Below are positions 1 through 8,051 of a DNA stretch of 64,000 nucleotides, in pieces. This DNA comes from Brevibacillus borstelensis (GTDB taxonomy: Bacteria; Bacillota; Bacilli; Brevibacillales; Brevibacillaceae). Under the pieces are notes generated by a model. The model made no database searches. It worked only from the letters and a program-made list of their open reading frames with translations, and was not told the origin of the DNA. The first letter of the stretch is position 1; each line of letters begins with the position of its first letter. A program made the translations under genes and the position numbers. Location of the stretch: contig NZ_RHHO01000001.1 in NCBI RefSeq assembly GCF_003710865.1, positions 166,179 through 230,178 of the forward strand. Reading direction: 5' to 3'.

Positions 1-195
1 ATACGTGAAAAGTTTCCAGTAATGGAAGAGGGCTACTTCTATTTAATGAAGATATACGCCATGTTGAACCACCAAGGCGAGGTGAGCAAGCAGTTCAAGC
101 TGATCTCGACCAAGCTGAGAGAGGAATTCGATGTTGCTCCCAGCAAGGAACTGACGGAGTGGTATGAACAATGGAAAAAAGGGGATCAAACCTAA
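1..195 (+). CDS. C-terminal end of a BTAD-containing transcriptional regulator (partial)
   Basis: An open frame runs in from the left edge and stops with TAA at 193-195, giving the last 64 residues of a protein. The text contains the helix-rich pattern LREEFDVAPSKELTEWYEQW, typical of the end of a bacterial transcriptional activator domain (BTAD), as found in SARP-like regulators and in BTAD response regulators of Bacillales. The DNA-binding and any receiver part lie outside the window. The sortase frame starts inside its last codons (overlap 164-195), so the two are probably co-transcribed. The BTAD call is inference from a short fragment. Confidence 0.6.
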   Translation: MREKFPVMEEGYFYLMKIYAMLNHQGEVSKQFKLISTKLREEFDVAPSKELTEWYEQWKKGDQT

Positions 196-895
196 AACGG
201 ACAGGGACGGGCAAACCATGAAAATGAGACTGTTATCAATGCTTCTGATCGTGGCCGGAATCGTTGTGCTGAGCTATCCAACACTGGCTGAAGAGTATCA
301 GGACTACCGGCAGCAAAAGCTTGTCGAGGAATGGCAAAACAGTTTGCAGAATATTTCCAATGGGGAAGAGGCCGCTGGATCAAATCCTGCACCGGCAATT
401 CCTTCCTCAACAGAAGATAGCGAGACAGCGATAGAAAGTGCCGATGCTGCGACCGAGAAGGAGAACGGGAAAAAGCCGGCACCGGACTTTGGCAGCTATA
501 AGAATATGGAAGGTATTTTGACGATTGAAAAGATTGGTCTAATGCTGCCCATTTTGCACGGTGCATCAGATAACAATATGAAAACGACGGTTGCGAGCAT
601 CGAAAACACCGGGAGGGCCGGGGAAGTCGGCAATTATGCCATCGCTGGACACAGAAACTTTACATACGGTCGAAATTTCAATCGATTGGATGAGATGGCT
701 GCAGGAGATAAGATCGAGGTTGACAACGGCAAGAGCAAATTTTCCTATACCGTTACAGAGAAATTGTATGTAAAGCCCGAAGAGGTGTGGGTTTTGGAAG
801 GGAACGGAAAAGATAAGGAGATTACGCTCATCACCTGCCATCCGATGCACAATCCGACACACCGACTGATTATTAGGGGAAAAATGACAGAGTGA
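164..895 (+). CDS. Sortase family transpeptidase
   Basis: A membrane-anchored cysteine transpeptidase that would cleave a C-terminal sorting signal and attach the protein to the cell wall. Residues 21-40 form one N-terminal membrane segment. A charged linker follows to about residue 105, then the sortase barrel. The catalytic triad is readable: His163 in AGHRNF, Cys225 in TLITCHP and Arg234 in HRLIIRG. The length (243 aa) and single N-terminal anchor fit class D or related housekeeping-type sortases; the class is not certain. A start at ATG 218 (MKMRLL) is also possible; 164 was kept because GGAG precedes it. The LPKTG adhesin at 2260 is the obvious nearby substrate, but this is inferred from position. 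Confidence 0.9.
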   Translation: MNNGKKGIKPKTDRDGQTMKMRLLSMLLIVAGIVVLSYPTLAEEYQDYRQQKLVEEWQNSLQNISNGEEAAGSNPAPAIPSSTEDSETAIESADAATEKENGKKPAPDFGSYKNMEGILTIEKIGLMLPILHGASDNNMKTTVASIENTGRAGEVGNYAIAGHRNFTYGRNFNRLDEMAAGDKIEVDNGKSKFSYTVTEKLYVKPEEVWVLEGNGKDKEITLITCHPMHNPTHRLIIRGKMTE

Positions 896-987
896 TTGAT
901 ATTTTTCAAGAAAAGATAGGATGAGGCTCCCTTTTCTAGTAAAGTTATGCTATTATTTTTTTAGTATATTTGATTTTAAAACTTTCA

Positions 988-1072
988 AACGATAATGGCA
1001 AATCTAATGAAAATTAGAGACGCAAAGCTATAGGGCCTTCCTTGTGTATGCAAGATGGCAGCCAGCTACCGA
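988..1072 (+). ncRNA. c-di-GMP-I (GEMM-I) riboswitch
   Basis: The leader carries the conserved blocks of the GEMM-I aptamer in order: GGCAAA near 997, a short stem closed by a GAAA loop, GACGCAAAGC at 1019-1028, the GGGCC segment, a variable arm, and GGCAGCCAGCTACCG at 1058-1072. The expression platform directly abuts the aptamer. The ribosome site GAAAGGGGAG (1071-1080) and a T7 run follow at once, so ligand binding could control either ribosome access or termination. This class binds cyclic di-GMP. The downstream gene encodes a secreted transglutaminase-like protein. Confidence 0.9.
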
Positions 1073-1087
1073 AAGGGGAGTTTTTTT

Positions 1088-1891
1088 GTGTTTTTTCGAC
1101 GACTTTCGATGACAGTGGTAGGCATGTGTTTGCTGGCGGCTCCAGCGACTGCGTGGGCGAGCTCCGCTCCTTCCTTTATTGATGTAAGCGAGCTCAATAA
1201 TGGAATCGTCAAAGTTCAACACCATCATTCGGCACAGCCAGTCAATGAAAAAGTAAAAATCACGAAAGACAACCAGAACTTCTATTATAGCGTAAAAGAC
1301 AACAACCGTTTCCCACTACAGCTAGGAGATGGCAAATATACGATTACACTCCTGCAACACGTTGCGAACAATAAATACCGTTCGATAGAAAGCAAGGAAG
1401 TGAACCTGACGGCATCAAGCCCGCAGGCCGTTTTCCTGCAACCGATCCAGATGATCTACTGGAACGACAAGACGAATGCGACCGCAAAAGCCAGAGAGCT
1501 GACCAAGGGCTTGAAGACCGACAAGGAAAAGGTACAAGCTATCTACAATTATGTGATCCAAAACGTCCAGTACGATTACGCAAAAGCCAATCAAGTTACG
1601 AGTGAATACATCCCTTCGGTAGATGCGACATTGACTGCAGGGCAAGGCATCTGTTACGATTACGCATCGCTGTTTGCCGCCATGCTGCGCAGCCAGGGGA
1701 TTCCTGCCAAGCTGGTGATGGGACGGAAAAACGACATCCCGCAATACCATGCCTGGAATGAGATTTACTTGAAAGAGACGAACGAATGGATTACGGTCGA
1801 TACAACATATGATTCGATTATGGTAAAGGGAACGAAAAAGCCGGCCATGATCAAGAATAAAAGTGAATATGTCATAGAAAAGCAGTATTAG
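1088..1891 (+). CDS. Secreted transglutaminase-like cysteine protease-fold protein
   Basis: A signal peptide (about residues 1-26, ending near AWASS) is followed by a beta-rich region and a transglutaminase-like domain with Cys189 (GQGICYDYA), His221 (YHAWNE) and Asp238 (TVDTTYD) in the expected order. Family members act as transglutaminases, peptidases or peptide N-glycanase-like enzymes; the substrate here is unknown. The GTG at 1088 was chosen because GAAAGGGGAG ends seven bases upstream. The in-frame ATG at 1055 lies inside the conserved riboswitch core and cannot be the normal start. A c-di-GMP-I riboswitch precedes the gene, linking it to the motile/sessile switch. It sits between the sortase and the adhesin, suggesting a role at the cell surface. 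Confidence 0.88.
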   Translation: MFFRRLSMTVVGMCLLAAPATAWASSAPSFIDVSELNNGIVKVQHHHSAQPVNEKVKITKDNQNFYYSVKDNNRFPLQLGDGKYTITLLQHVANNKYRSIESKEVNLTASSPQAVFLQPIQMIYWNDKTNATAKARELTKGLKTDKEKVQAIYNYVIQNVQYDYAKANQVTSEYIPSVDATLTAGQGICYDYASLFAAMLRSQGIPAKLVMGRKNDIPQYHAWNEIYLKETNEWITVDTTYDSIMVKGTKKPAMIKNKSEYVIEKQY

Positions 1892-1913
1892 GACACGATG
1901 CAGGAACTGCTCA

Positions 1914-1956
1914 GAAGCCGCTCCCTCTCATAAAAGAGGCGGGCGGCTTTTCGTTT
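1914..1956 (+). terminator. Intrinsic terminator after the transglutaminase-like gene
   Basis: GAAGCCGC and an inner CCTCT pair with AGAGG and GCGGCTTT across a CATAAA loop, followed by a T-rich tail (TTTTCGTTTTC). It separates the riboswitch gene from the adhesin, which must therefore have its own promoter. Confidence 0.8.
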
Positions 1957-2259
1957 TCTCCTATTCAGAATAAATTCAGAGTGATCTTTTATAGTGTGTT
2001 TTGTGGCTTAACAGCCAAAACCATACAAATTTTGATGTAAGTCGCCACCAAGAAAGAACAGCTTTAGACACTTACAAATAAAGAACAATGGAGAGGAGGA
2101 AGCAACGAAAAAAACATGCTCTCAGGATTGTGCAAGGTGTCATATTCTTCTTCCCCGGCGAAAAGGGGACTGGCAGCATTATCAAAACTTCATATGGGTA
2201 ATCGCTGCTAGAGTCGTACGACCTTGCCAATTTAAACATGCGAGGTGAACGTAGTTAAG
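1957..2259 (+). other. Long untranslated leader region of the adhesin gene
   Basis: About 300 bases lie between the terminator and the adhesin start. A hairpin GTTTTGTGGCT/AGCCAAAAC lies near 1997-2020 and an AGGAGG-like site at 2091-2100 has no start codon at the right distance. GC-rich pairings lie around 2151-2215, including GGCAGC with GCTGC. No known riboswitch class was recognised; in particular, no GEMM-I core is present. The true ribosome site GAGGTGA (2242-2248) is at the end. Confidence 0.4.
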
Positions 2260-5200
2260 ATGTGGCAGCGAAAGAAGCTTTTATCTGTTTACTTAGTATT
2301 CGCTTTGCTGGTGAATCTCTTCTTGCCATCCGCGTTTGTCAGTGCCAATGAAGTACCGATGAACGCAGGAATCACCAGTGAAGAAGGTGCCCCAACAAGT
2401 GGCGAGGTGTCCGAGCCGGGAACGGATCAAGAACCAGGTGCGGAGAATCCAGAGCCAGGTGCGGAGAATCCAGAGCCGGGCACGGAGAATCCGCAGCCGG
2501 GCACGGAGAATCCGCAGCCAGGTACGGAGAATCCGCAGCCAGGTACGGAGAATCCGCAGCCAGGTACGGAGAATCCGCAGCCAGGTACGGAGAATCCAGG
2601 AACCGGAACGAATCCGGTGCCAGACCCGCCACCGCCTCCACCGCCCCCAGCACCACCTGTGGAGCCCGAAAAATCACCAGAGAACATCATAACAAAAGTG
2701 GCGATGAAGGATGAGGAAGGTAATAACATTACCGAGATTCGTCCTGATCAGGGATCAATGGTAAAGATCATCTTCGACTGGCATCTTCCGGAGGGGCACA
2801 CCTATAAGGGTGGCGACACTTTTACCTTCGATCTGCCGGACAAATTTAAGGTAGACCGACTTTTGGATGGACCTCTCACGGGGGACGTAGGGACATTTGA
2901 AGTAACACCGGAAGGCACCGTTACCTTCACTTTTAGCGAAGATGTGGAGAATGACGAATTCGTCGGTACGTTTGAGGTTTGGCGAACCTTTGACGAAAGC
3001 AAATTTTCCGGGGGAACGAAGCAGCAGATCGAATTTCCGTTCGGAGAAACGATCAACGTTCATTTCAAAGCCAATATCCGGGAAGAAATGGACAAGCAAG
3101 GAACAGCCAAGAAAATGAACCCAAGCGAGATCGACTGGGTTGTCGATTTTAACAAGGGCGAGCAAAAGATTACAGGCGCGACCTTCCAGGATAGCATACC
3201 TGCCGGACTTGAACTCGTTTCTTCTTCTGTCGAGGTATATGAGCTGGAGGTCATGCTGGACGGAAGTGTAAGGCAGGGAAGTGCTGTGACGATACAGCCA
3301 ACAGTCTCCGGCAATCAGTTCCAGCTGGTCTTTGGAGATATCGATAAAGCGTATCGCGTCAAGTACAAAACAAATATCCTTGAGGCCAAAAATACGACAT
3401 ACACCAACAATGTGTCGGTTACGGGCGGTTCGTACGCAAAGGACGATTCAGCATCCGTCAGTGTGGCATTCAGCGAACCGCTCGCGAAAAAGTCTCTTGA
3501 TTACAAGTCTTCTACACAAACCCTCACTTGGTCCATTGAGTACAATTACAATGAGCAAGTGATTGCACCGGGAAGTGCCTGGATTGTCGATACCTTTGAA
3601 ACTGAGCAGACTCAGGAATTCCTCAAGGACACACTGAAAGTCTACGAGGTTACCATCGACGAAAACGGTAAGGCGACCCGGGGAAACCAAGTGGCTTCTA
3701 ATGAATACATCATAGACGATACACTTCCAAACGGCTTTAAACTGGACTTTCCGAACGGCGTTCAGTCTGCCTATGAAATCATTTACGACACAAAAGCGAA
3801 GGACCGTGTTCGCAAGAGTGTCAATGTGACGAACAAGGCAGAGATGTACGATGGCACGACTAAACAGGCAACGAAAGGGATGTACCAGGTCATCTTTTGG
3901 AAGGACGCCAAAAACGAGGACATCAACTACAGCACCAAGACCATTCTCTGGAAGATGTATCTGAACTATGACAACTATCAAATGGACGAAGTTGTCATCA
4001 CCGACCACTACAAGGGCCAAGGGATTGAGCTTGACAAAGATAGCCTGAAAATTTCCGGATTGACAGAGGGGACAGATTACACGATCGAGCCCATCAACAA
4101 TTATCGCGAAGGGTTTACGATCAAGTTCAATCATCCGATCAGCACGAAAGTGGACATCGAGTACAAGACAAAGTTTGACCCGAACTACTTCAATGCCCAT
4201 GACATTACCAACCATGGAAAGCTGACATGGCTTGAAAACGGAGTGTCATACGAGAGGGAAGATTCGGCAACGGTTTCCTCGGACCGTTACACCAAGAACA
4301 ACGGGAATAAAACGGGGACGTATAACCCTAAAACGAAAACCATCACCTGGATCATCGATGTAAACTACAATCTGCAAGAGATTAACCAGGCGGTGATCAA
4401 GGATTTCTATCAGGGAGAGCAAACATTTGTCAAGGAATCCCTGAAGGTGAATCGTTTGAACCTCCAGGGTGGAGCCGACCAGGTAGAGGTTAAAGAAGGG
4501 CTGCCGAGCAGTGCGTATTCGTTTGAAGGCGGGCTGAAGAACAGTGAAGGTCACGAAGGCTTTGCACTGACGTTTAAAGATCCCATCGACTCTGCATATC
4601 GCATCACGTACCAGACGAGCCTGAAAGGCCATGAGGTCTTGGCAGAATACATGAACGATGCAACCATGAGCGATGGCGGCGGGCCGGCGTTGTTTGCCCA
4701 ATCCGCTTCGGTGAAGCCAAAGCATGGTGGGGAGTATATCCTTAAACAAGGCAAGCAGGGAACAGGGGCAGATGCAGAAAATGCGTTCTGGACCATTTAC
4801 CTGAATCGAAACCAGTCCTGGATCGATGCCGGTGCGAAAGTAACGGACAAGCTGTCTGACAATCAAGTGCTCCTTCCGGAATCCTTCCAGCTCTATCAGA
4901 CGGTGGTGGATGCCAACGGGGTAGTGAGCAAAGGCGAACCAGCCGATCCCGCGGACTACGAACTGAAAGTTCTTACGCCAGCGGATGGGGAGCATAGCTT
5001 TGAATTGATCTTCAAAAAGCCGATTGAGAGCGCCTATATTTTGGAATACAAGTCGTTCATCATCGCGGAAAATGGAGAATACATCAAGAACAGCGCCGCT
5101 TTTGCCGGAAGAACGTCCCTGGCTGACGATGGCAGTGGACAAGGTGGAATCAAAGTCAGCTTGTCAGGAGCTGGCGGAGGGGCGTTCCCTGCTGGGAAAG

Positions 5201-7023
5201 CATTCATCAAAATCGTGAAAACGGATGCCGCATCAGGTGAATTATTGGCAGGAGCCACATTCGAACTGTATGACAAGACAGGCAAAATGCTGCTTGAAAC
5301 GCTTGTAACCGATGAACAGGGAGTAGCAGTAACAAAGAAAAAATACAGCTTTAAAGAGTATGTACTCAAAGAAAAATCGGCCCCATCTGGGTATCTCGTC
5401 GATGAAGCGTACGCAAGCGGCAAATTGATTGCTTTCAAAGAAGACAAAGAAATTTCGGTTACAAACCAAAAAGGCGACTGGAGCTTTAAATTGACGAAAG
5501 TCGATTCGGAGGATGGCGAGAAGAAGCTCGAAGGCGCTGTCTTCAAACTCCAGCGGAAAAACGGCGATAAGTTTGAAGACGTTGCTGACCACACTTCGCT
5601 TGTAACTGACGCAAACGGAGAGCTCTATCTCGCGAAATTGGAGCCTGGAGATTATCAGTTAATCGAAACAAGTGCGCCGAAAGGGTACAAGCTGGATGAA
5701 ACACCGATTCCTTTCACGATTCGGCCAAATCAGACTGCCGTGATTCCATGGACGATGAAGAATGTTGCGAATCGCGGTTCAGTAGAACTCGTGAAGGTAG
5801 ACGAGTTTGACCATAACATTACGCTGGCAGGAGCGGTATTTGAGCTCCGCGATGCAGACGGCAAAACGCTGCAGTCGAACCTTTCAACAGATGAAAATGG
5901 CAAACTGGTGATACCAGACCTGAAGGCAGGAAAGTATCAATTTGTCGAAATTACAGCTCCAACTGATTATCTGGTCAGTCAGGAAACATTGGAGTTCGAG
6001 ATCGTAAATGAAGGCGAAGTCGTACAGAAAATCTTTACGAACAAGCTGATCCCGGGTTCTGCAACACTGACCAAAGTCGATTCCAATCGACCAGACGTCA
6101 AGCTGGAAGGTGCGCAGTTCAGAGTGTTGGACGAGAACAAGAAGCCGATCCTGAGCGGACTGTCCACGGACAAAATCGGTGAATTGCACGTTCCAGATCT
6201 CAGACCTGGCCTTTATTATTTCGAGGAAACACGAGCACCCAGCGGTTATGTCATCAAAGACAGACTAACTGAATTCGAGATTAAAAAGAATGAGATTACA
6301 ACCGTAACGATCGGGAACGTCCGCTACTCTGGCGGAGGCGGCGGTGGAACGCCACCGGTAGACCCACCCAATCCGCCGGTAGACCCGGAGAAACCGGAAA
6401 AGCCTGAGAAACCAGGCAAGGACAAGCCGGACAGACCGGATCGGGACGAGCCTGAAGAGAAACCAGAAATACCGGGCGTTCCGTCCAAGCCGTCCAAGCC
6501 TGGCGAGCCTTCCAAGCCGGAGGTGCCTGTCACGCCAACTCCGGTAGAACCAACACCGGAAAAACCTGTAGATCCAGCGCCGGTGACACCGGTAGATCCG
6601 GTGCCAACTACCCCAAGCCCGAGCGTGCCTACGAGTCCAACGAAGCCTGTTGAGAAGGTAGACAAGCCTGTCGGTTCGGTGAAAGTGCCAGAAGGCGGAA
6701 CGCCAACCATCGGCAAACAGCCTAAGCATGGTACTGTCACAGTCGATCCGAGCGGCAAATGGGTATACACGCCTAACGGCGGTAAAAAACAAAAAGATTC
6801 GTTCTCGATTATTGTCAAAGATAAAGACGGCAATGAAGAGGAAATGCTGTATGAGGTAGATGGAGATGTTCCGACTGGCGGCATCCATCCGGACAAGGCA
6901 GCCAAAAAGGTCCTGCCGAAGACTGGAGAAGAGAGCCACCTCCCGCTTCAGTTGGCGGGAGCCGGCCTCATTGTTCTTGGAGCGTGGCTCTACAGAAGAA
7001 CCCGTTCCATGCGCAACATGTAA
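2260..7023 (+). CDS. LPXTG-anchored Cna-type adhesin with collagen-binding-like and CnaB modules
   Basis: A 1587-residue surface protein. In order it shows a signal peptide (1-30), eight 7-residue repeats of the type NPQPGTE (about 58-113), a proline run and a long array of collagen-binding-like adhesin modules (about 140-975). Four CnaB/SpaA-type domains follow (about 977-1354), each with a K-V/T-D start and an E-T-APxGY end that fit intramolecular isopeptide bonds. A proline-rich wall stalk (1361-1467) and an Ig-like domain precede LPKTG at 1552-1556, a hydrophobic segment and a basic tail. ATG 2260 was preferred over GTG 2245 because GAGGTGA lies 11 bases before it. The sortase upstream is the likely anchor enzyme. 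The ligand is unknown; collagen is only a family-level guess. Confidence 0.92.
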   Translation: MWQRKKLLSVYLVFALLVNLFLPSAFVSANEVPMNAGITSEEGAPTSGEVSEPGTDQEPGAENPEPGAENPEPGTENPQPGTENPQPGTENPQPGTENPQPGTENPQPGTENPGTGTNPVPDPPPPPPPPAPPVEPEKSPENIITKVAMKDEEGNNITEIRPDQGSMVKIIFDWHLPEGHTYKGGDTFTFDLPDKFKVDRLLDGPLTGDVGTFEVTPEGTVTFTFSEDVENDEFVGTFEVWRTFDESKFSGGTKQQIEFPFGETINVHFKANIREEMDKQGTAKKMNPSEIDWVVDFNKGEQKITGATFQDSIPAGLELVSSSVEVYELEVMLDGSVRQGSAVTIQPTVSGNQFQLVFGDIDKAYRVKYKTNILEAKNTTYTNNVSVTGGSYAKDDSASVSVAFSEPLAKKSLDYKSSTQTLTWSIEYNYNEQVIAPGSAWIVDTFETEQTQEFLKDTLKVYEVTIDENGKATRGNQVASNEYIIDDTLPNGFKLDFPNGVQSAYEIIYDTKAKDRVRKSVNVTNKAEMYDGTTKQATKGMYQVIFWKDAKNEDINYSTKTILWKMYLNYDNYQMDEVVITDHYKGQGIELDKDSLKISGLTEGTDYTIEPINNYREGFTIKFNHPISTKVDIEYKTKFDPNYFNAHDITNHGKLTWLENGVSYEREDSATVSSDRYTKNNGNKTGTYNPKTKTITWIIDVNYNLQEINQAVIKDFYQGEQTFVKESLKVNRLNLQGGADQVEVKEGLPSSAYSFEGGLKNSEGHEGFALTFKDPIDSAYRITYQTSLKGHEVLAEYMNDATMSDGGGPALFAQSASVKPKHGGEYILKQGKQGTGADAENAFWTIYLNRNQSWIDAGAKVTDKLSDNQVLLPESFQLYQTVVDANGVVSKGEPADPADYELKVLTPADGEHSFELIFKKPIESAYILEYKSFIIAENGEYIKNSAAFAGRTSLADDGSGQGGIKVSLSGAGGGAFPAGKAFIKIVKTDAASGELLAGATFELYDKTGKMLLETLVTDEQGVAVTKKKYSFKEYVLKEKSAPSGYLVDEAYASGKLIAFKEDKEISVTNQKGDWSFKLTKVDSEDGEKKLEGAVFKLQRKNGDKFEDVADHTSLVTDANGELYLAKLEPGDYQLIETSAPKGYKLDETPIPFTIRPNQTAVIPWTMKNVANRGSVELVKVDEFDHNITLAGAVFELRDADGKTLQSNLSTDENGKLVIPDLKAGKYQFVEITAPTDYLVSQETLEFEIVNEGEVVQKIFTNKLIPGSATLTKVDSNRPDVKLEGAQFRVLDENKKPILSGLSTDKIGELHVPDLRPGLYYFEETRAPSGYVIKDRLTEFEIKKNEITTVTIGNVRYSGGGGGGTPPVDPPNPPVDPEKPEKPEKPGKDKPDRPDRDEPEEKPEIPGVPSKPSKPGEPSKPEVPVTPTPVEPTPEKPVDPAPVTPVDPVPTTPSPSVPTSPTKPVEKVDKPVGSVKVPEGGTPTIGKQPKHGTVTVDPSGKWVYTPNGGKKQKDSFSIIVKDKDGNEEEMLYEVDGDVPTGGIHPDKAAKKVLPKTGEESHLPLQLAGAGLIVLGAWLYRRTRSMRNM
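2431..2598 (+). repeat. Eight tandem 21-bp repeats inside the adhesin gene
   Basis: Eight in-frame 21-bp units encode EPGAENP (2), EPGTENP (1) and QPGTENP (5). The five Q-type units are nearly identical at DNA level, so unit number can change by slippage or recombination without breaking the frame. The protein role is a flexible, Pro-rich spacer just after the signal peptide. Confidence 0.9.
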
Positions 7024-7073
7024 CGGAATTACGCACATTCAAACGGACATCAATAAACCATAAGCCTGCTTGG

Positions 7074-7120
7074 GGCTGTCTCGCAAGTAGTTGTACTGCT
7101 GGCGGGGCAGCCTCTTTTTA
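7074..7120 (+). terminator. Intrinsic terminator after the adhesin gene
   Basis: GGCTGTCTCGC pairs with GCGGGGCAGCC (11 bp with two G-U pairs) across a 17-base loop, followed by CTCTTTTTA. Confidence 0.8.
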
Positions 7121-7223
7121 TTTGCGGGAATGCTACGGCTTGAAGCATATGGATATGGAATCGCGCGGCCAATGCAATAAACAGGGCGACAAAGGAAAAC
7201 CTATCCTCATGAAGGGGGATGGA

Positions 7224-7541
7224 ATGATGGATGTAACAGAAAAGCTCTGGGCAGAGCTCGAAGAAGTGATCGATCCGGAAGTAGGTGTGAACATTGTCGA
7301 TCTGGGCCTGGTATACGACATTGCGGTCGATGAGGAAAACAATGTGACTGTCACTATGACGTTGACCATTCCCGAATGCCCGCTTCGCGATATGATCGTC
7401 AGCAATGTGGAAGCCAAAGCCAAAAGCATTCCAGGGGTAGGGAACGTTCATGTCAACCTCGTTTTTGAGCCAAGATGGAGTCCGGCCCGAATGAATGACC
7501 GTGCGAGGGAAGAGATCAGAAATCGAAGGGCCCATGTGTAA
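7224..7541 (+). CDS. MIP18/DUF59-family iron-sulfur assembly factor (SufT/PaaD-like)
   Basis: A 105-residue protein of the MIP18 (DUF59) family that helps build or transfer Fe-S clusters. It has the family hallmarks: EVIDPEVGVNIVDLGLVYDI near the start, the central TLTIPECPL motif with the conserved cysteine, and GVGNVHVNLVFEPRW near the end, the usual place for the second conserved block. Length is typical for stand-alone SufT-like proteins. ATG 7224 was chosen because AAGGGGGATGGA lies just before it; the upstream ATG 7209 lacks such a site. It is flanked by two terminators, so it is a single-gene unit. Confidence 0.85.
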   Translation: MMDVTEKLWAELEEVIDPEVGVNIVDLGLVYDIAVDEENNVTVTMTLTIPECPLRDMIVSNVEAKAKSIPGVGNVHVNLVFEPRWSPARMNDRAREEIRNRRAHV

Positions 7542-7584
7542 GCGGCCGGGAAAAGTCTGAACAACAAGCTCCAAACAGCATGAC

Positions 7585-7620
7585 AAAAAGCTCAAGCCTG
7601 ACATACTTGAGCTTTTTGCC
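7585..7620 (+). terminator. Intrinsic terminator after the Fe-S assembly gene
   Basis: AAAAAGCTCAAG pairs perfectly with CTTGAGCTTTTT across a 9-base loop; the T-run is part of the 3' arm. Confidence 0.9.
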
Positions 7621-7784
7621 GCTTCACCAAAACGGGCGGTCCGATCAGGAGCCAACAGCAGCAGCGGATCAGTGAAACCCTGAAGATTTCTACACGCACC
7701 CTTTTTTGCACAGTGATATGCAAGATTGCTGGCCCGCGGAAGCAGCATAGAAAATAAATCGGGAATTCAAAGGAAAGAATAGAC

Positions 7785-7813
7785 TTGTTCTTTCCCGTAA
7801 GTTACTCTATAAC
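7785..7813 (+). promoter_or_regulatory. Probable SigA-type promoter of the erm unit
   Basis: TTGTTC (7785-7790) and TATAAC (7808-7813) are separated by exactly 17 bases. The transcript would begin about 90 bases before the leader peptide and carry a 5' hairpin TGAGTGC/GCACTCA at 7815-7842. Confidence 0.55.
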
Positions 7814-7911
7814 TTGAGTGCGCCCCGAAAAAACTGCACTCATGTAGAACGATGTTGCTAACCGATAGATGTACATCCTTTATGAATTCCCATTAGGGAG
7901 GACCCGATTTT

Positions 7912-7944
7912 ATGTGTTGCATCGCATTCATGCGTACAAGGTAA
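7912..7944 (+). CDS. Erm leader peptide MCCIAFMRTR
   Basis: A ten-codon frame with its own ribosome site (GGGAGG at 7896-7901) lies upstream of the methyltransferase. The peptide ends in Arg8-Thr9-Arg10, an R-x-R motif of the kind at which macrolide-bound ribosomes are known to stall in ErmD-type leaders. Overlapping hairpins follow directly, the classic layout for drug-inducible attenuation. It is too short for ordinary gene calling. The peptide assignment is from sequence layout; the stalling is inferred. Confidence 0.75.
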   Translation: MCCIAFMRTR

Positions 7945-7947
7945 TGT

Positions 7948-8018
7948 AAGGTACAGAACATGTATAACCTGTCCATTTTTTTAGAAATGGTCCAGGTTTA
8001 TTTGTGCTGTGCCTTTTT
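7948..8018 (+). promoter_or_regulatory. Attenuator-like alternative hairpins of the erm leader
   Basis: Inner hairpin: AACCTG plus CCATTT (7966-7978) pairs with AAATGG plus CAGGTT (7985-7998). Outer stem: AAGGTACAG (7948-7956) pairs with CTGTGCCTT (8007-8015) and is followed by a T-run, so it resembles a terminator. A ribosome stalled on the last leader codons would cover 7948-7956 and block the outer stem, allowing transcription into erm. This fits transcriptional attenuation as described for the ErmD/ErmK group. Confidence 0.6.
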
Positions 8019-8051
8019 CATTCCCTACTACGAATGAATGAGGTGCTTTTT

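Noticed and set aside
2116..2211. A 31-codon frame in the adhesin leader.
   Set aside because: The nearest AGGAGG-like site is about 17 bases away and no conserved peptide motif is visible; kept only as part of the leader finding.
2431..2598. Regular 21-bp repeats suggested a CRISPR array.
   Set aside because: Units are directly adjacent with no spacers and encode in-frame PGTENPQ repeats of the adhesin; no cas gene is near.
2378..2729. Long frames on both strands in the adhesin repeat region.
   Set aside because: They are open only because the repeat unit lacks stops in other frames; no ribosome sites or known motifs.
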